The notes: generated by a model from the letters alone, not told the origin. 64,000 nt of DNA from Anthopleura xanthogrammica (GCA_964019055.1 OZ025217.1:7809966-7873965), one strand, 5' to 3'; counted from the first letter of the stretch, positions 37,836-54,074 are shown. A program made the numbers and translations.

Positions 37836-40800
37836 GTTCTTCCACACTCCATCTTGAGAAACTGTATATGCTACAGTCACAGAAATGTCTAAGGAAATAT
37901 ACGATAAACATGGTATGGGTATGATGTGGGAATGAAATATATATATGATCGTACCAAACTGTGAAATAATCAGGCCCAGATGGGATTCCAACCCACGACC
38001 CTCCGTATACTAGTCGGATGCTCTCCCACTGAGGCAGAGAAGACTCTCATGGCGAATAAGTTCGTTTCTCAACACTATATTTTCACAAACGTAATCTATA
38101 TGCTAAAGCCATAGAAATATCTAAGTAAATATACGATAGACACGGTATGCATATGATGATGGAATGAAATTGGTATAAGATCGTACAATACTGTGAAATA
38201 AGCAGTAAAAAATAATTATTCTTGGTCGCAGATTGGAATCCAACCCACGACCCTCCGTATACAAGTCGGACGCCCTGCAACTGAGCTAAAGCAGACTCTA
38301 ATGCCGAATAAGGTCGTTAGTCGACACTATATTGTGATAAAGGTACTGTATATGGTACAATTTATCAAATGTCTCAGGAAATATACGATAAACATGCTAT
38401 GGGTATGAAGATGAAATGAAATATGTATATGATCGTACCATCCTTTAAAATAAACAGATAAAAATAATGAATTTAATCCCCAGCTGGGAATCGAACCAAG
38501 GACCCTCCGTATCATAGTCGGACGCTCTTCCTCTGAGCTAGAGGAGACTTTAATGACGAATAATGTCGTTAGACCAAACTATATTGTGACAAACGTACTG
38601 TATATGCTAAAGTCACAGAAATATCTAAGAAAATATACGATAAACATGGTATGCGTATGATGATGGAATGAAATGTGTATATGATCGTACCAAACTGTAA
38701 AATTATCAGAAAAAAATAGTAATTCTGAGGACCAGATGGAAGTCGACCAAATCACCCTCTGTGTTGTAGTCGAACGCTCTCGCACTCAGCTAGAGGATAC
38801 TCTACTGGCGAATAAGGTCGTTGGTACCCACTATATTGCGACAAACGTACTGTATATGCCAAAGTCACAGAAATGTCTATGCAAATATACGATAAACATG
38901 GTATGTGTATGAAGATGGAATGAAAGGTGTATATGATCGTACCATACGGTGAAATAATGAGAAAAAAATATTAATTCTGTGGCCCAGATGGGAATCGAAC
39001 CCAGGACCCTCCGTATACTAGTCGAACGTTCTCGCACTGAGCTAGAGGATACTCTATTGGCGAATAGGGTCGTTGGTACCCACTATATTGCGACACACGT
39101 ACTGTATATGCCAAAGTCACAGAAATGTCTATGCAAATATACGATAAACATGGTATGTGTACGAAGATGGAATGAAAGGTGTATATGATCGTACAATACG
39201 GTGAAATAATCAGAAAAAAAAAAATTCTGTGGCCCATATGGGAATCGAACCCAGGACCCTCCGTATACTAGTCGGACGCTCTTCCTCTGTGCTAAAGGAG
39301 ACTTTAATGACGAATAATGTCGTTAGTCCAAACTATATTGTGACAAACGTACTGTATACGCTAAAGTCACAGAAATATCTAAGAAAATATACGATAAACA
39401 TGGTATGCGTATGATGATGGAATAAAATGTGTATATGATCGTAGAGAACTGTGAAAATATCAGAAAAAAAACAAATTCTGAGGCCCAGATGGGAATCGAC
39501 CCCACGACGCTCTGTATTCTAGTCGAACGCTCTCGCACTGAGCTAGAGGATACTCTATTGGCGAATAGGGTCGTTGGTACCCACTATATTGCGACACACG
39601 TACTGTATATGCCAAAGTCACAGAAATGTCTAAGGAGATATACGATAAACATGATATGCGTATGATGATGGAATGAAATGTGTATTTGATCGTACCAAAC
39701 TGTGAAATAATCAGAAAAAATAATATTTCTGACGCCCAGATTGGAATCGAACCCAGGACGCTCGGTATCCTAGTCTGACAACCTGCCACTGAGCTAGAAG
39801 AGACTAATGGCTAGTAATATCGTTTGTCCACACTATATTGTGACAAAAGTACTGTATATGCTACAGTTTCAAAAATTTCTAAGGAAATATACGATAAACA
39901 TGGTATGCGTATGATGATGAAATGAAATGGGTATATGATCGTACCATACTTTGAAATTATAAGAAAAAAATAATCATTCTGACGCCCAGATGGGAATCGA
40001 ACCCAGGACGCTCGGTATCCTAGTCTGACAACCTGCCACTGAGCTAGAAGAGACTAATGGCTAGTAATATCGTTTGTCCACACTATATTGTGACAAAAGT
40101 ACTTTATATGCTACAGTTTCAAAAATTTCTAAGGAAATATACGATAAACATGGTATGCGTATGATGATGAAATGAAATGGGTATATGATCGTACCATACT
40201 TTGAAATTATAAGAAAAAAATAATCATTCTGTGGCTTAGATGGGAATCGAACCCAGGACCCTCCGTATACTAGTCGGATGCTCTCCCACTGGGCAAGAGA
40301 AGACACTCATGGCGAATAAGTTCGTTTCTCAACACTATATTTTCACAAACGTACTGTATATCCTAAAGTCACAAAAATGTCTAAGGAGATATACGATAAA
40401 CATGGTATGCGTATGATGATGGAATGAAATGTGTATTTGATCGTACCAAACTGTGAAATAATCAGAAAAAAATAATATTTCTGACGCCCAGATAGGAATC
40501 GAACCCAGGACAATCGGTATCCTAGTCGGACAACCTGCCACTGAGCTAGAAGAGACTAATGGCTAGTAATATCGTTTGTCCACACTATATTGTGACAAAA
40601 GTACTGCATATGCTACAGTTTCAAAAATGTCTAAGGAAATATACGTTAAACATGGTATGCGTATGATGATGAAATGAAATGTGTATATGATCGTACCAAA
40701 CTGTAAAATTATCAGAAAAAAATAGTAATTCTGAGGCCCAGATGGAAGTCGACCAAATCAACCTCTGTGTTGTAGTCGAACGCTCTCGCACTCAGCTAGA

Positions 40801-40961
40801 GGATACTCTAGTGGCGAATAAGGTCGTTGGTCCAATTTATTGCGACCACCGTACTTTATATGCTAAAGTCACAGAAATGTCTATAAAAATATACGATAAA
40901 AATTGTATGCGTATAAAGATGGAATGAAATGTGTAAATGATCGTACAATACTGTGAAATAA

Positions 40962-41050
40962 TCAGAAAAAATAAAAATTCTGAGGCCCAGATGGGAATCG
41001 AACCCAGGACCCTCCGTATCGTAGTCGGACGTTCCGCCACTGAGCTAGAG
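40962..41050 (-). repeat. representative tRNA-like Pol III unit (-)
   Basis: The B box complement ggaatcgaacc (40994-41004) and the A box complement ccactgagcta (41037-41047) are both perfect matches to the consensus. The T6 terminator is the A-run at 40966-40971. The anticodon-loop position reads ctacgat, that is ACG (Arg). The acceptor stem is again absent: the segment before the A box (tcttctc) cannot pair with the segment after the T arm (ctgggcc). Confidence 0.7.
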
Positions 41051-41959
41051 AAGACTCCAAACGCGAATAAGGTCGTTGGTCACCAATATATTGCGACAAA
41101 CGCACTGTATATGCTACAGTCACAGGAATGTCTAAGGAAATATACGATAAACATGGGATGCGTAAAATGATGGAATGAAATGTGTATATGATCGTACCAA
41201 ACTTTGAAATAATGAGAAAAAAATTATAATTTTGAGGCCCAGATGGGAATCGACCCCACGAGACTCGGTATCCTAGTCGGACAATCTGCCACTGAGCTAG
41301 AGCAGACTCTAATGGCGAATAAGGTCGTTGGTACTCACCATATTGCGACAAACGTACTGTATATGCAAAAGTCACAAAATTGTCTATGCAAATATACGAT
41401 CAACATGGTATGCGTATGAAGATGAAATGAAATGTGTATATGATTGTAGAAAACTGTGAAATAATCAGGAAAAAATAATAATTCTGTGGCGCAGATGCAA
41501 ATCGAACCCAGGACCCTCCGTATCGTAGTCGGACGCTCTGCCACTGAGCTAGAGGAGACTCTAATGGCGAATAAGGTCGTTGGTCCCCACTATATTCCGA
41601 CAAACGTACTGTATATGCTAAAGTCACAGAAATGTCTAAGGAGATAAACGATAAACATGATATGCGTATGATGATGGAATGAAAGGTGTATATGATCGTA
41701 AAATACGGTGAAATAATCAGAAAAAAATAAGAATTCTGTGGCCCAGATGGGAATCGAACCCTGGACGCTCGGTATCCTAGTCGGACAACATGCCACTGAG
41801 CTAGAGGAGACTAATGGCGAATAAGATCATTTGTCCACACTATATTGTGACAAAAGTACTGTATATGCTACAGTTTCAAAAACGTCTAAGGAAATATACG
41901 ATAAAAATGATATGCATATGATGATGGAATGAAATGTGTATATGATCGTACCAAACTGT

Positions 41960-44900
41960 GAAATAATAAGAAAAAAATAATTCTGAGATTCAGATAGGAA
42001 TCGGACCCAAGACGTTCTTTTTCCTAGTCGGACAATCTGTCACTGAGCTAGAAGAGACTCTAAGTTCGTTTGTCCACACTATATTGTGACAAAAGTACTG
42101 TTTATGCTACTGTTTCAGAAATTTCTAAGGATACATACGATAAACATGGTATGCGTATAATGTATGAATGAAATGTCTATATGATCGTACGAAACTTTGA
42201 AATCATTAGCAAAAAATAATACTTCTGTGGTCTAGATGGGAATCGACGCCAGGGCCCTCCGTATCCTACTCGCACGCTCCGCCACTAAGCTAGAGGAGAC
42301 TCTAATGGCGGATAAGGTCGTTTCTCCACACTATATTTTGACAAAAGTACTGTATATGCTACAGTCACAGAAATGTGTAAGGAAATAAACCATCAACATG
42401 ATATGCGTATGATTTTGGAATAAAATGTGTATATGATTTTACCAAACTCTGAAGTAATCAGAAAAAAACAATCATTCTGAGGCCGAAATGGGAATCGACC
42501 CCAGGACCCTCTGTATCCTAATCGTACATTCTGCCACTGAGCTAGACGAGACTCTAATGGCGAGTAAGGTGGTTCGTCCACACTGTATTGTGACAAACGT
42601 ACTGTATATTCTACCATCACAGAAATGTCTTATGAAATATAAGATAAACATGGTATGCGTATGATGATGAAATGAAATTTGTATATGATCGTACTAGACT
42701 TTTAAAAAATAAGAAAACATTTTTTTTTCACCAAATGGGAATCGACCCCACGATACAAATAAGGTCGTTGGTCCCCAGTATATTGCCACAAACGTACTGT
42801 ACATGCTAAAGTTGATTAAATGTCTAAGGAAATATACGATAAACAGGGTATGGGTATGATGATGGAATGAAATATGTATATGATCGTACCATACTTTAAA
42901 ATCAACAGAAAAAAATATTAAATTTTAGCCCCAACTGGGAAACGAACCAAGGAACCTGCGTATCCTAGTTGGACGCTTTGCCGTTGAGCTAGAGGGGACT
43001 CCAATGTCGAATAACGTCCTTAACTCCACACTATATTGTGACAAAAGTACTGTATATGCTACAGTCACAGAAATGTCTAAGGAAATATACGATAAACATG
43101 GTATGGGCATGATGATGGAATGAAATGTGTATATGATCGTACCAAACTGTAAAATTATCAGAAAAAAATAGTAATTCTCAGGCACAGATGGGAATCAACC
43201 ACACGACCCTCCGTATTGTAGTCGAACGCTCTTGCACTCAGCTAGAGGATACTCTAGTGGCGAATAAGGTCGTTGGTCCGCACTATATTGCGACCACCGT
43301 ACTGTATATGCTAAAGTCACAGAAATGTCTATGGAAATATACGATAAACATACTATACGTATGACGATGGAATAAAATGTGTATATGATCGTACAATACT
43401 GTGAAATAATCAGAAAAAAAAAAACAATTCTGAGGCCCAGATAGGAATCGAACGCAGGACCCTCCGTTTCGTAGTCGGACGCTCCACTATTGAGCTTAGG
43501 ACACTGCAAACGCAAATAAGGTCGTCAGTCCCCACTTTATTGCGACAAACGTACTGTATATGCTAAAGTCACAGAAATGTCTATGGAAATATACGATAAA
43601 CATTTTATGCGTATGAAGATGGAATAAAATGTGTATATGATGGTCCAATACTGTGAATTTATCAGAAACAAATAAGAATTCTGAGACCCAGATGGGAATC
43701 GAACCCGTGACCCTTTGTATTCAAGTCCAACATTCTCGCACTGAGCTAGAGGATACTCTATTGGCGAATAAGGTCGTTGGTACCAACTATATTGCGACAA
43801 ACGTACTGTATATGCAAAAGTCACAGAAATGTCTATGCAAATATACGATAAACATGGTATGCGTATGATGATGGAATGAAATGTGTATATGATGGTACGA
43901 AACTGTGAAGTAATCAGAAAAAATTACTATTTCTGACGCCCAGATGGGAATCGAACCCAGGACGCTCGGTATCCTAGTCGGACAACCTGCCACTGAGCTA
44001 GAAGAGACTAATAGCGAGTAAGATCGTTTGTCCACACAATATTTTGACAAACGTACTGTATATGCTACAGTCACAGAAATATCTAAGGAAATAAACGATA
44101 AACATGATATGCGTATGATGATGGAATAAAATGTGTATATGATTTTACCAAACTCTGAAATAATCAGAAAAAATAATCATTCTGACGCCGAAATGGGAAT
44201 CGACTTCAGAACCCTATGTATCCTAATCGGACCTTCTGCCACTGAGCTAGACGAGACTCTAATGGCGAGTAAGGTCGTTCGTCCACACTGTATTGTGACA
44301 AACGTACTGTATATTCTACCATCACAGAAATGTCTTAGGAAATATAAGATAAACATGGAATGCGTATGATGACGGAATGAAATTTGTATATGATCGTACT
44401 ATACTTTTAAAAAATAAGAAAATTTTTTTTTTTCCGCAGATGGGAATCGACCCCACGACACGAATAAGGTCGTTGGTTCCCACTATATTGTCCCAAAGGT
44501 GCTGTACATTCTAAAGTTGATCAAATGTCTAAGGAAATATACGATAAACAGGGTATGGGTATGATGATGGAATGAAAGACGTATATGATCGTACCATACT
44601 TTAAAATCAACAAAAAAAAATATTAAATTTTAGCCCCAACTGGGAATAGAACCAAGGACCCTGCGTATCATAGTCGGACGCTCTTCCTCTGAGCTAGAGG
44701 AGACTTTAATGACGAATAATGTCGTTAGTCCAAACTATATTGTGACAAACGTACTGTATACGCTAAAGTCACAGAAATATCTAAGAAAATATACGATAAA
44801 CATGTTATGCGTATGATGATGGAATAAAATGTGTAAATGATCGTAGAAAACTGTGAAAATATAAGGAAAAAAAAAATTCTGATGCCCAGATGGGAATCGA

Positions 44901-46820
44901 CCCCACGACCCTCTGTATTCTAGTCGAACGCTCCCGCACTGTGCTAGAGGATACTCTATTGGCGAATAAGGTCGTTGGTACCCACTATATTGCGACAAAC
45001 GTACTGTATATGCCAAAGTCACAGAAATGTCTATGCCACTAATCGATAAACATGGTATGTGTATGAAGATGGAATGAAAGGTGTATATGATCGTACCAAA
45101 CTGTGAAATAATAAGAAAAAAATAATAATTCTGAGATTCAGATAGGAATCGGACCCAAGACGTTCTTTTTCCTAGTCGGACAATCTGTCACTGAGCTAGA
45201 AGAGACTCTAAGTTCGTTTGTCCACACTATCTTGTGACAAAAGTACTGTTTATGCTACTGTTTCAGAAATTTCTAAGGATACATACGGTAAACATGGTAT
45301 GCGTATAATGTATGAATGAAATGTCTATATGATCGTACGAAACTTTGAAATCATTAGCAAAAAATAATACTTCTGTGGTCTAGATGGGAATCGACGCCAG
45401 GGCCCTCCGTATCCTACTCGCACGCTCCGCCACTAAGCTAGAGGAGACTCTAATGGCGGATAAGGTCGTTTCTCCACACTATATTTTGACAAAAGTACTG
45501 TATATGCTACAGTCACAGAAATGTGTAAGGAAATAAACGATCAACATGATATGCGTATGATTTTGGAATAAAATGTGTATATGATTTTACCAAACTCTGA
45601 AGTAATCAGAAAAAAACAATCATTCTGAGGCCGAAATGGGAATCGACACCAGGACCCTCTGTATCCTAATCGTACATTCTGCCACTGAGCTAGACGAGAC
45701 TCTAATGGCGAGTAAGGTGGTTCGTCCACACTGTATTGTGACAAACGTACTGTATATTCTACCATCACAGAAATGTCTAAGGAAATATACGATAAACAGG
45801 GTATGGGTATGATGATGGAATGAAATATGTATATGATCGTACCATACTTTAAAATCAACAGAAAAAAATATTAAATTTTAGCCCCAACTGGGAAACGAAC
45901 CAAGGAACCTGCGTATCTTAGTTGGACGCTTTGCCGTTGAGCTAGAGGGGACTCCAATGTCGAATAACGTCCTTAACTCCACACTATATTGTGACAAAAG
46001 TACTGTATATGCTACAGTCACAGAAATGTCTAAGGAAATATACGATAAACATGGTATGGGCATGATGATGGAATGAAATGTGTATATGATCGTACCAAAC
46101 TGTAAAATTATCAGAAAAAAATAGTAATTCTCAGGCACAGATGGGAATCAACCACACGACCCTCCGTATTGTAGTCGAACGCTCTTGCACTCAGCTAGAG
46201 GATACTCTAGTGGCGAATAAGGTCGTTGGTCCGCACTATATTGCGACCACCGTACTGTATATGCTAAAGTCACAGAAATGTCTATGGAAATATATGATAA
46301 ACATACTATGCGTATGACGATGGAATAAAATGTGTATATGATCGTACAATACTGTGAAATAATCAGAAAAAAAAAACAATTCTGAGGCCCAGATAGGAAT
46401 CGAACGAAGGACCCTCCGTTTCGTAGTCGGACGCTCCACTATTGAGCTTAGGAGACTGCAAACGCGAATAAGGTCGTCAGTCCTCACTTTATGCCGACAA
46501 ACGTACTGTATATGCTAAAGTCACAGAAATGTCTATGGAAATATACGATAAACATTTTATGCGTATGAAGATGGAATAAAATGTGTATATGATGGTCCAA
46601 TACTGTGAATTTATCAGAAACAAATAAGAATTCTGAGACCCAGATGGGAATCGAACCCGTGACCCTTTGTATTCAAGTCGAACATTCTCGCACTGAGCTA
46701 GAGGATACTCTATTGGCGAATAAGGTCGTTGGTACCAACTATATTGCGACAAACGTACTGTATATGCAAAAGTCACAGAAATGTCTATGCAAATATACGA
46801 TAAACATGGTATGCGTATCA
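41960..46820 (-). repeat. duplicated multi-unit segment
   Basis: The stretch 41960-43870 recurs at about 45110-46820. The offset is about 3150 bp at the start and 2953 bp in the later part, because the second copy lacks a segment of roughly 200 bp. The match is close to identical, including unusual units such as the one with ggccctccgtatcctactcg. Confidence 0.75.
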
Positions 46821-48596
46821 TGATGGAATGATATTTGTATATGATCGTACTATACTTTTAAAAAAAAAAAAAAAAATTTTTTTAGCACCAGATGGGAATC
46901 GACCCCACGACCCTTCGTATTCTAATTGAACGCTCTGTTACTGAGCTAGAGGAGACTCTAATGGTGGATAAGGTCGTTAGTCTACACTTTATTGTGACAA
47001 AAATACTGCATATGCTACAGTCACAGGAATGTCTAAGGAAATATACGATCAACATGGGATGCGTAAAATGATGGAATGAAATGTGTATATGATCGTACCA
47101 AACTGTGAAATAATCAGAAAAAAATTATAATTTTGAGGACCAGATGGGAATCGACCCCAGGAGACTCGGTATCCTAGTCGGACAATCTGCCACTGAGCTA
47201 GAGCAGACTCTAATGAGGATTAAGGTCGTTCGTCCACACTGTATTGTGACAAACGTACTGTATATGCTACAGTTTCAGAAATGTCTAAGGAAATATACGA
47301 TCAACATGGTATTTGTATGATGATGGATTGAAATATGTATATGATCGTAACATATTTTAAAATAAACAGAAAGAAATAATAAATTTTAGCCCCAGTGGGG
47401 AATCGAACCAAATACCCTCCGTATCGAAGTCGAACGCTCTTGCACTGAGCTAGAGGAGACTCTAATGGCGAATAAGGTCGTTGGTCCCCACTATATTGCA
47501 ACAAACGTACTGTATATGCCAAAGTCACAGAAATTTCTATGCAAATATACGATAAACATGGTATGCGTATGATGATGGAATGAAATGTGTATATGATGGT
47601 ACGAAACTGTGAAGTAATCAGAAAAAATTACTATTTCTGACGCCCAGATGGGAATCGAACCCAGGACGCTCGGTATCCTAGTTGGACAACCTGCCACTGA
47701 GCTAGAAGAGACTAATAGCGAGTAAGATCGTTTGTCCACACAATATTTTGACAAACGTACTGTATATGCTACAGTCACAGAAATATCTAACTAATCGGAC
47801 CTTCTGCCACTGAGCTAGACGAGACTCTAATGGCGAGTAAGGTCGTTCGTCCACACTGTATTGTGACAAACGTACTGTATATTCTACCATCACAGAAATG
47901 TCTTAGGAAATATAAGATAAACATGGAATGCGTATGATGACGGAATGAAATTTGTATATGATCGTACTATACTTTTAAAAAATAAGAAAATTTTTTTTTT
48001 CCGCAGATGGGAATCGACCCCACGACACGAATAAGGTCGTTGGTTCCCACTATATTGTCCCAAAGGTGCTGTACATTCTAAAGTTGATCAAATGTCTATG
48101 CAAATAATCGATAAACATGGTATGTGTATGAAGATGGAATGAAAGGTGTATATGATCGTACAATACGGTGAAATAATCAGAAAAAAAAAAAAATTCTGTG
48201 GCCCAGATGGGAATCGAACCAAAGACCCTCCGTATACAAGGCGGACGCTCTCCCACTTGGCAAGAGAAGACTCTCATGGCGAATAAGTTGGTTTCTCAAC
48301 ACTATATTTTCACAAACGTACTGTATATCCTAAAGTCACAGAAATGTCTAAGGAGATATACGATAAACATGGTATGCGTATGATGATGGAATGAAATGTG
48401 TATTTGATTGTACCAAACTGTAAAATATTGAGAAAAAATAATATTTCTGACGCCAAGATGGGAATCGAACACAGGACGCTCGGTATCCTAGTCGGACAAC
48501 CTGCCACTGAGCAAGAAGAGACTAATGGCTAGTAATATCGTTTGTCCACACTATATTGTGAGTAAAGTACTGTATATGCTACAGTTTCAAAACTTT

Positions 48597-51500
48597 CTAA
48601 GGAAATATACGATAAACATGGTATGGGTATGATGATGGAATAAAATATGTATATGATAGTACCATACTTTAAAATCAACAGAAAAAAAAAACAATTTTAG
48701 CGACAGCAGGGTATTGAACAAAGGTCCCTCCGTATCGTAGTCGAACACTCTCGCAATGAGCTAGAGGAGACTCTAATGGCGAATAAGGTCGTTGGTCCCA
48801 TTTATTGCGACCACCGTACTTTATATGCTAAAGTCACAGAAATGTCTATAAAAATATAAGATAAAAATTGTATGCGTATAAAGAGGGAATGAAATGTGTA
48901 AATGATCGTACAATACTGTGAAATAATCAGAAAAAATAATAATTATGAGGCCCAGATGGGAATCGAGCCCAGGACCCTCCGTATCGTAGTCGGACGTTCC
49001 GCCACTGAGCTAGAGGAGACTCCAAACGCGAATAAGGTCGTTGGTCCCCACTATATTGCGACAAAAGCACTGTATATGCTACTGTCACCGAAATGTCTAT
49101 GGAAATATACGATAAACATACTATGCGTATGACGATGGAATGAAATGTGTATATGATCGACAATACTGTGAAATAATCAGAAAAAAAAAAAATTTCTGAG
49201 GCCCAGTTAGGAATCGAACGCAGAACCCACCGTGTCGTAGTCGGACGCTCCACTATTGAGCTTAAGAGACTGCAAACGCGAATAAGGTCGTCGGTCCCCA
49301 CTTTATTGCGACAAACGTACTGTATATGCTAAAGTCAAAGAAATGTCTATGGAAATATACGATAAACATTTTATGCGTATGAAGATGGAATAAAATGTGT
49401 ATATGATGGTACAATACTGTGAATTTATCAGAAAAAAATAAGAATTCTGAGACCCAGATGGGAATCGAACCCGGGTCCCTCCGTATTCTAGTCGAACATT
49501 CTCGCACTGAGGTAGAGGATACTCTATTGGCGAATAAGGTCGTTGGTACCCACTTTATTGCGACAAACGTACTGTATATGCAAAAGTCACAGAAATGTCT
49601 AAGGAGATATACGATAAACATGGTATGCGTATGATGATGGAATGAAATGTGTATTTGATTGTACCAAACTGTAAAATAATGAGAAAAAATAATATTTCTG
49701 ACGCCAAGATGGGAATCGAACACAGGACGCTCGGTATCCTAGTCGGACAACCTGCCACTGAGCAAGAAGAGACTAATGGCTAGTAATATCGTTTGTCCAC
49801 ACTATATTGTGAGTAAAGTACTGTATATGCTACAGTTTCAAAACTTTCTAAGGAAATATACGATAAACATGGTATGTGTATGATGATGAAATGAAATGGG
49901 TATATGATCGTACCATACTTTGAAATTATAAGAAAAAAATAATCATTCTGTGGCCCAGATGGGAATAGAACCAAGGACCCTCCGTATACTAGTCGGATGC
50001 TCTCGCACTGGGCAAGAGAAGACTCTCATGGCGAATAAGTTAGTTTCTCAACACTATATTTTCACAAACGTACTGTATATCCTAAAGTCACAAAAATGTC
50101 TAAGGAGATATACGATAAACATGGTATGCGTAAATTGATGGAATGAAATGTGTATATGATCGTACCAAACTTTGAAATAATGAGAAAAAAATTATAATTT
50201 TGAGGCCCAGATGGGAATCGACCACAGGAGACTCGGTATCCTAGTCGGACAATCTGCCACTGAGCTAGAGCAGAGTCTAATGGCGAATAAGGTCGTTCGT
50301 ACTCACCATATTGCGACAAACGTACTGTTTATGCAAAAGTCACAGAATTGTCTATGCAAATATACGATAAACATGGTATGCGTATGAAGATGAAATGAAA
50401 TGTGTATATGATCGTAGAATACTGTGAAATAATCAGGAAAAAATAATAATTCTGAAGCGCAGATGGGAATCGAACCCAGGACCCTCCGTATCGAAGTCGA
50501 ACGCTCTCGCACTGAGCTAGAGGAGACTCTAATGGCGAAAAAGGTCGTTGGTCCCCACTATATTGCAACAAACGTACTGTATATGCCAAAGTCACAGAAC
50601 TTTCTGTGCAAATATACGATAAACATGGTATGCGTATGATGATCAAATGAAATGTGTATATGATAGTACGAAACTGTGAAGTAATCAGAAAAAATTACTA
50701 TTTCTGACGCCCAAATGGGAATCGAACCCAGGACGCTCGGTATCCTAGTCGGACAACCTGCCACTGATCTAGAAGAGACTAATAGCGAGTAAGATCGTTT
50801 GTCCACACAATATTTTGACAAACGTACTGTATATGCTACAGTCACAGAAATGTCTAAGGAAATACACGATAAACATGATATGCGTATGATGATGGAATAA
50901 AATGTGTATATGATTTTACCAAACTCTGAAATAATCAGAAAAAATAATCATTCTGTTGGTTCCCACTATATTGTCCGAAACGTGCTGTACATTCTAAAGT
51001 TTATCAAATGTGTAAGGAAATATACGATAAACAGGGTATGGGTATGATGATGGAATGAAATATGTATATGATCGTACCATACTTTAAAATCAACAAAAAA
51101 AAATATTAAATTTTAGCCCCAACTGGGAATAGAACCAAGGACCCTGCGTATCATAGTCGGACGCTCTTCCTCTGAGCTAGAGGAGACTTTAATGCCGAAT
51201 AATGTCGTTAGTCCAAACTATATTGTGACAAACGTACTGTATACGCTAAAGTCACAGAAATATCTAAGAAAATATACGATAAACATGGTATGCGTATGAT
51301 GATGGAATAAAATGTGTAAATGATCGTAGAAAACTGTGAAAATATACGGAAAAAAAAAATTCGGAAGCCCAGATGGGAATCGATCCCACGACCCTCTGTA
51401 TTCTAGTCGAACGCTCCCGCACTGTGCTAGAGGATACTCTATTGGCGAATAAGTTCGTTGGTACCCACTATATTACGACAAACGTACTGTATATGCCAAA

Positions 51501-53261
51501 TTCACAGAAATGTCTATGCAAATATACGATAAACATGGTATGTGTATGAAGATGGAATGAAAGGTGTATATGATCGTACAATACGGTGAAATAATCAGAA
51601 ACAAATAAGAATTCGGTGGCCCAGATGGGAATCGAACCCTGGACGCTCGGTATCCTAGTCGGACAACCTGCCACTGAGCTAGAGGAGACTAATGGCGAAT
51701 AAGATCATTTGTCCACACTATATTGTGACAAAAGTACTGTATATGCTACAGTTTCAAAAACGTCTAAGGAAATATACGATAAAAATGGTATGCATATGAT
51801 GATGGAATGAAATGTGTAAGTGATAGTACCAAACTGTGAAATAATAAGAAAAAAAAAAAAATTCTTAGATTCAGATAGGAATCGGACCCAAGACGTTATT
51901 TTTCCTAGTCGGACAATCTGTCTCTGAGCTAGAAGAGACTCTAAGTTCGTTTGTCCACACTATATTGTGACAAAAGTACTTTTTATGCTACAGTTTCAGA
52001 AATTTCTAAGGATACTTACGATAAACATGGTATGCGTATAATGTATGAATGAAATGTCTATATGATCGTACCAAACTTCGAAATCATTAGCAAAAAATAA
52101 TACTTCTGTGGTCTAGATGGGAATCGACGCCAGGGCCCTCCGTATCCTACTCGTACGCTCCGCCACTAAGCTAGAGGAGACTCTAATGGCGGATAAGGTC
52201 GTTTCTCCACACTATATTGTGACAAAAGTACTGTATATGCAACAGGTTATGAAATGTCTAAGGAAATATACGATAAACATGGTATGGGTATGATGATGGA
52301 ATAAAATATGTATATGATAGTACCATACTTTAAAATCAACAGAAAAAAAAAACAATTTTAGCGACAGCAGGGTATTGAACAAAGGTCCCTCCGTATCGTA
52401 GTCGAACACTCTCGCAATGAGCTAGAGGAGACTCTAATGGCGAATAAGGTCGTTGGTCCCATTTATTGCGACCACCGTACTTTATATGCTAAAGTCACAG
52501 AAATGTCTATAAAAATATACGATAAAAATTGTATGCGTATAAAGAGGGAATGAAATGTGTAAATGATCGTACAATACTGTGAAATAATCAGAAAAAATAA
52601 TAATTATGAGGCCCAGATGGGAATCGAGCCCAGGACCCTCCGTATCGTAGTCGGACGTTCCGCCACTGAGCTAGAGGAGACTCCAAACGCGAATAAGGTC
52701 GTTGGTCCCCACTATATTGCGACAAAAGCACTGTATATGCTACTGTCACCGAAATGTCTATGGAAATATACGATAAACATACTATGCGTATGACGATGGA
52801 ATGAAATGTGTATATGATCGACAATACTGTGAAATAATCAGAAAAAAAAAAAATTTCTGAGGCCCAGTTAGGAATCGAACGCAGAACCCACCGTGTCGTA
52901 GTCGGACGTTCCACTATTGAGCTTAGGAGACTGCAAACGCGAATAAGGTCGTCGGTCCCCACTTTATTGCGACAAACGTACTGTATATGCTAAAGTCAAA
53001 GAAATGTCTATGGAAATATACGATAAACATTTTATGCGTATGAAGATGGAATAAAATGTGTATATGATGGTACAATACTTTGAATTTATCAGAAAAAAAT
53101 AAGAATTCTGAGACCCAGATGGGAATCGAACCCGGGTCCCTCCGTATTCTAGTCGAACATTCTCGCACTGAGGTAGAGGATACTCTATTGGCGAATAAGG
53201 TCGTTGGTACCCACTTTATTGCGACAAACGTACTGTATATGCAAAAGTCACAGAAATGTCT
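48597..53261 (-). repeat. duplicated 1-kb segment, offset 3661 bp
   Basis: 48597-49600 recurs at 52258-53261 nearly unchanged, including the odd unit with gcgacagcagggtattg. The copies diverge after aagtcacagaaatgtct. Confidence 0.8.
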
Positions 53262-54074
53262 ATGCAAATATACGATAAACATGGTATGCGTATGATGATG
53301 GAATGAAATGTGTATATGATGGTACGAAACTGTGAAATAATCAGAAAAAATTACTTTTTCTGACGCCCAGATGGGAATCGAACCCAGGACGCTCGGTATC
53401 CTAGTCGGACAACCTGCCACTGAGCTAGAAGAGACTAATAGCGAGTAAGATCGTTTGTCCACACAATATTTTGACAAACGTACTGTATATGCTACAGTCA
53501 CAGAAATGTCTAAGGAAATACACGATCAACATGATATGCGTATGATGATGGAATAAAATGTGTATATGATTTTACCAAACTCTGAAATAATCAGAAAAAA
53601 TAATCATTCTGACGCCGAAATGGGAATCGACTTCAGAACCCTATGTATCCCAATCGGACATTCTGCCACTCAGCTAGACGAGACTCTAATGGCGAGTTTA
53701 GGTCGTTCGTCCACACTGTATTGTGACAAACGTACTGTATATTCTACCATCACAGAAATGTCTTAGGAAATATAAGATAAACATGGAATGCGTATGATGA
53801 CGGAATGAAATTTGTATATGATCGTACTATACTTTTAAAAAATAAGAAAATTTTTTTTTTTCTCCAGATGGGAATCGACCCCACGACACGAATAAGGTCG
53901 TTGGTCCCCACTTTATTGTCCCAAAGGTGCTGTACATTCTAAAGTTTATCAAATGTCTAAGGAAATATACGATAAACAGGGTATGGGTATGATGATGGAA
54001 TGAAATATGTATATGATCGTACCATACTTTGAAATCAACAGAAAAAAATATTAAATTTTAGCCCCAACTGGGAA

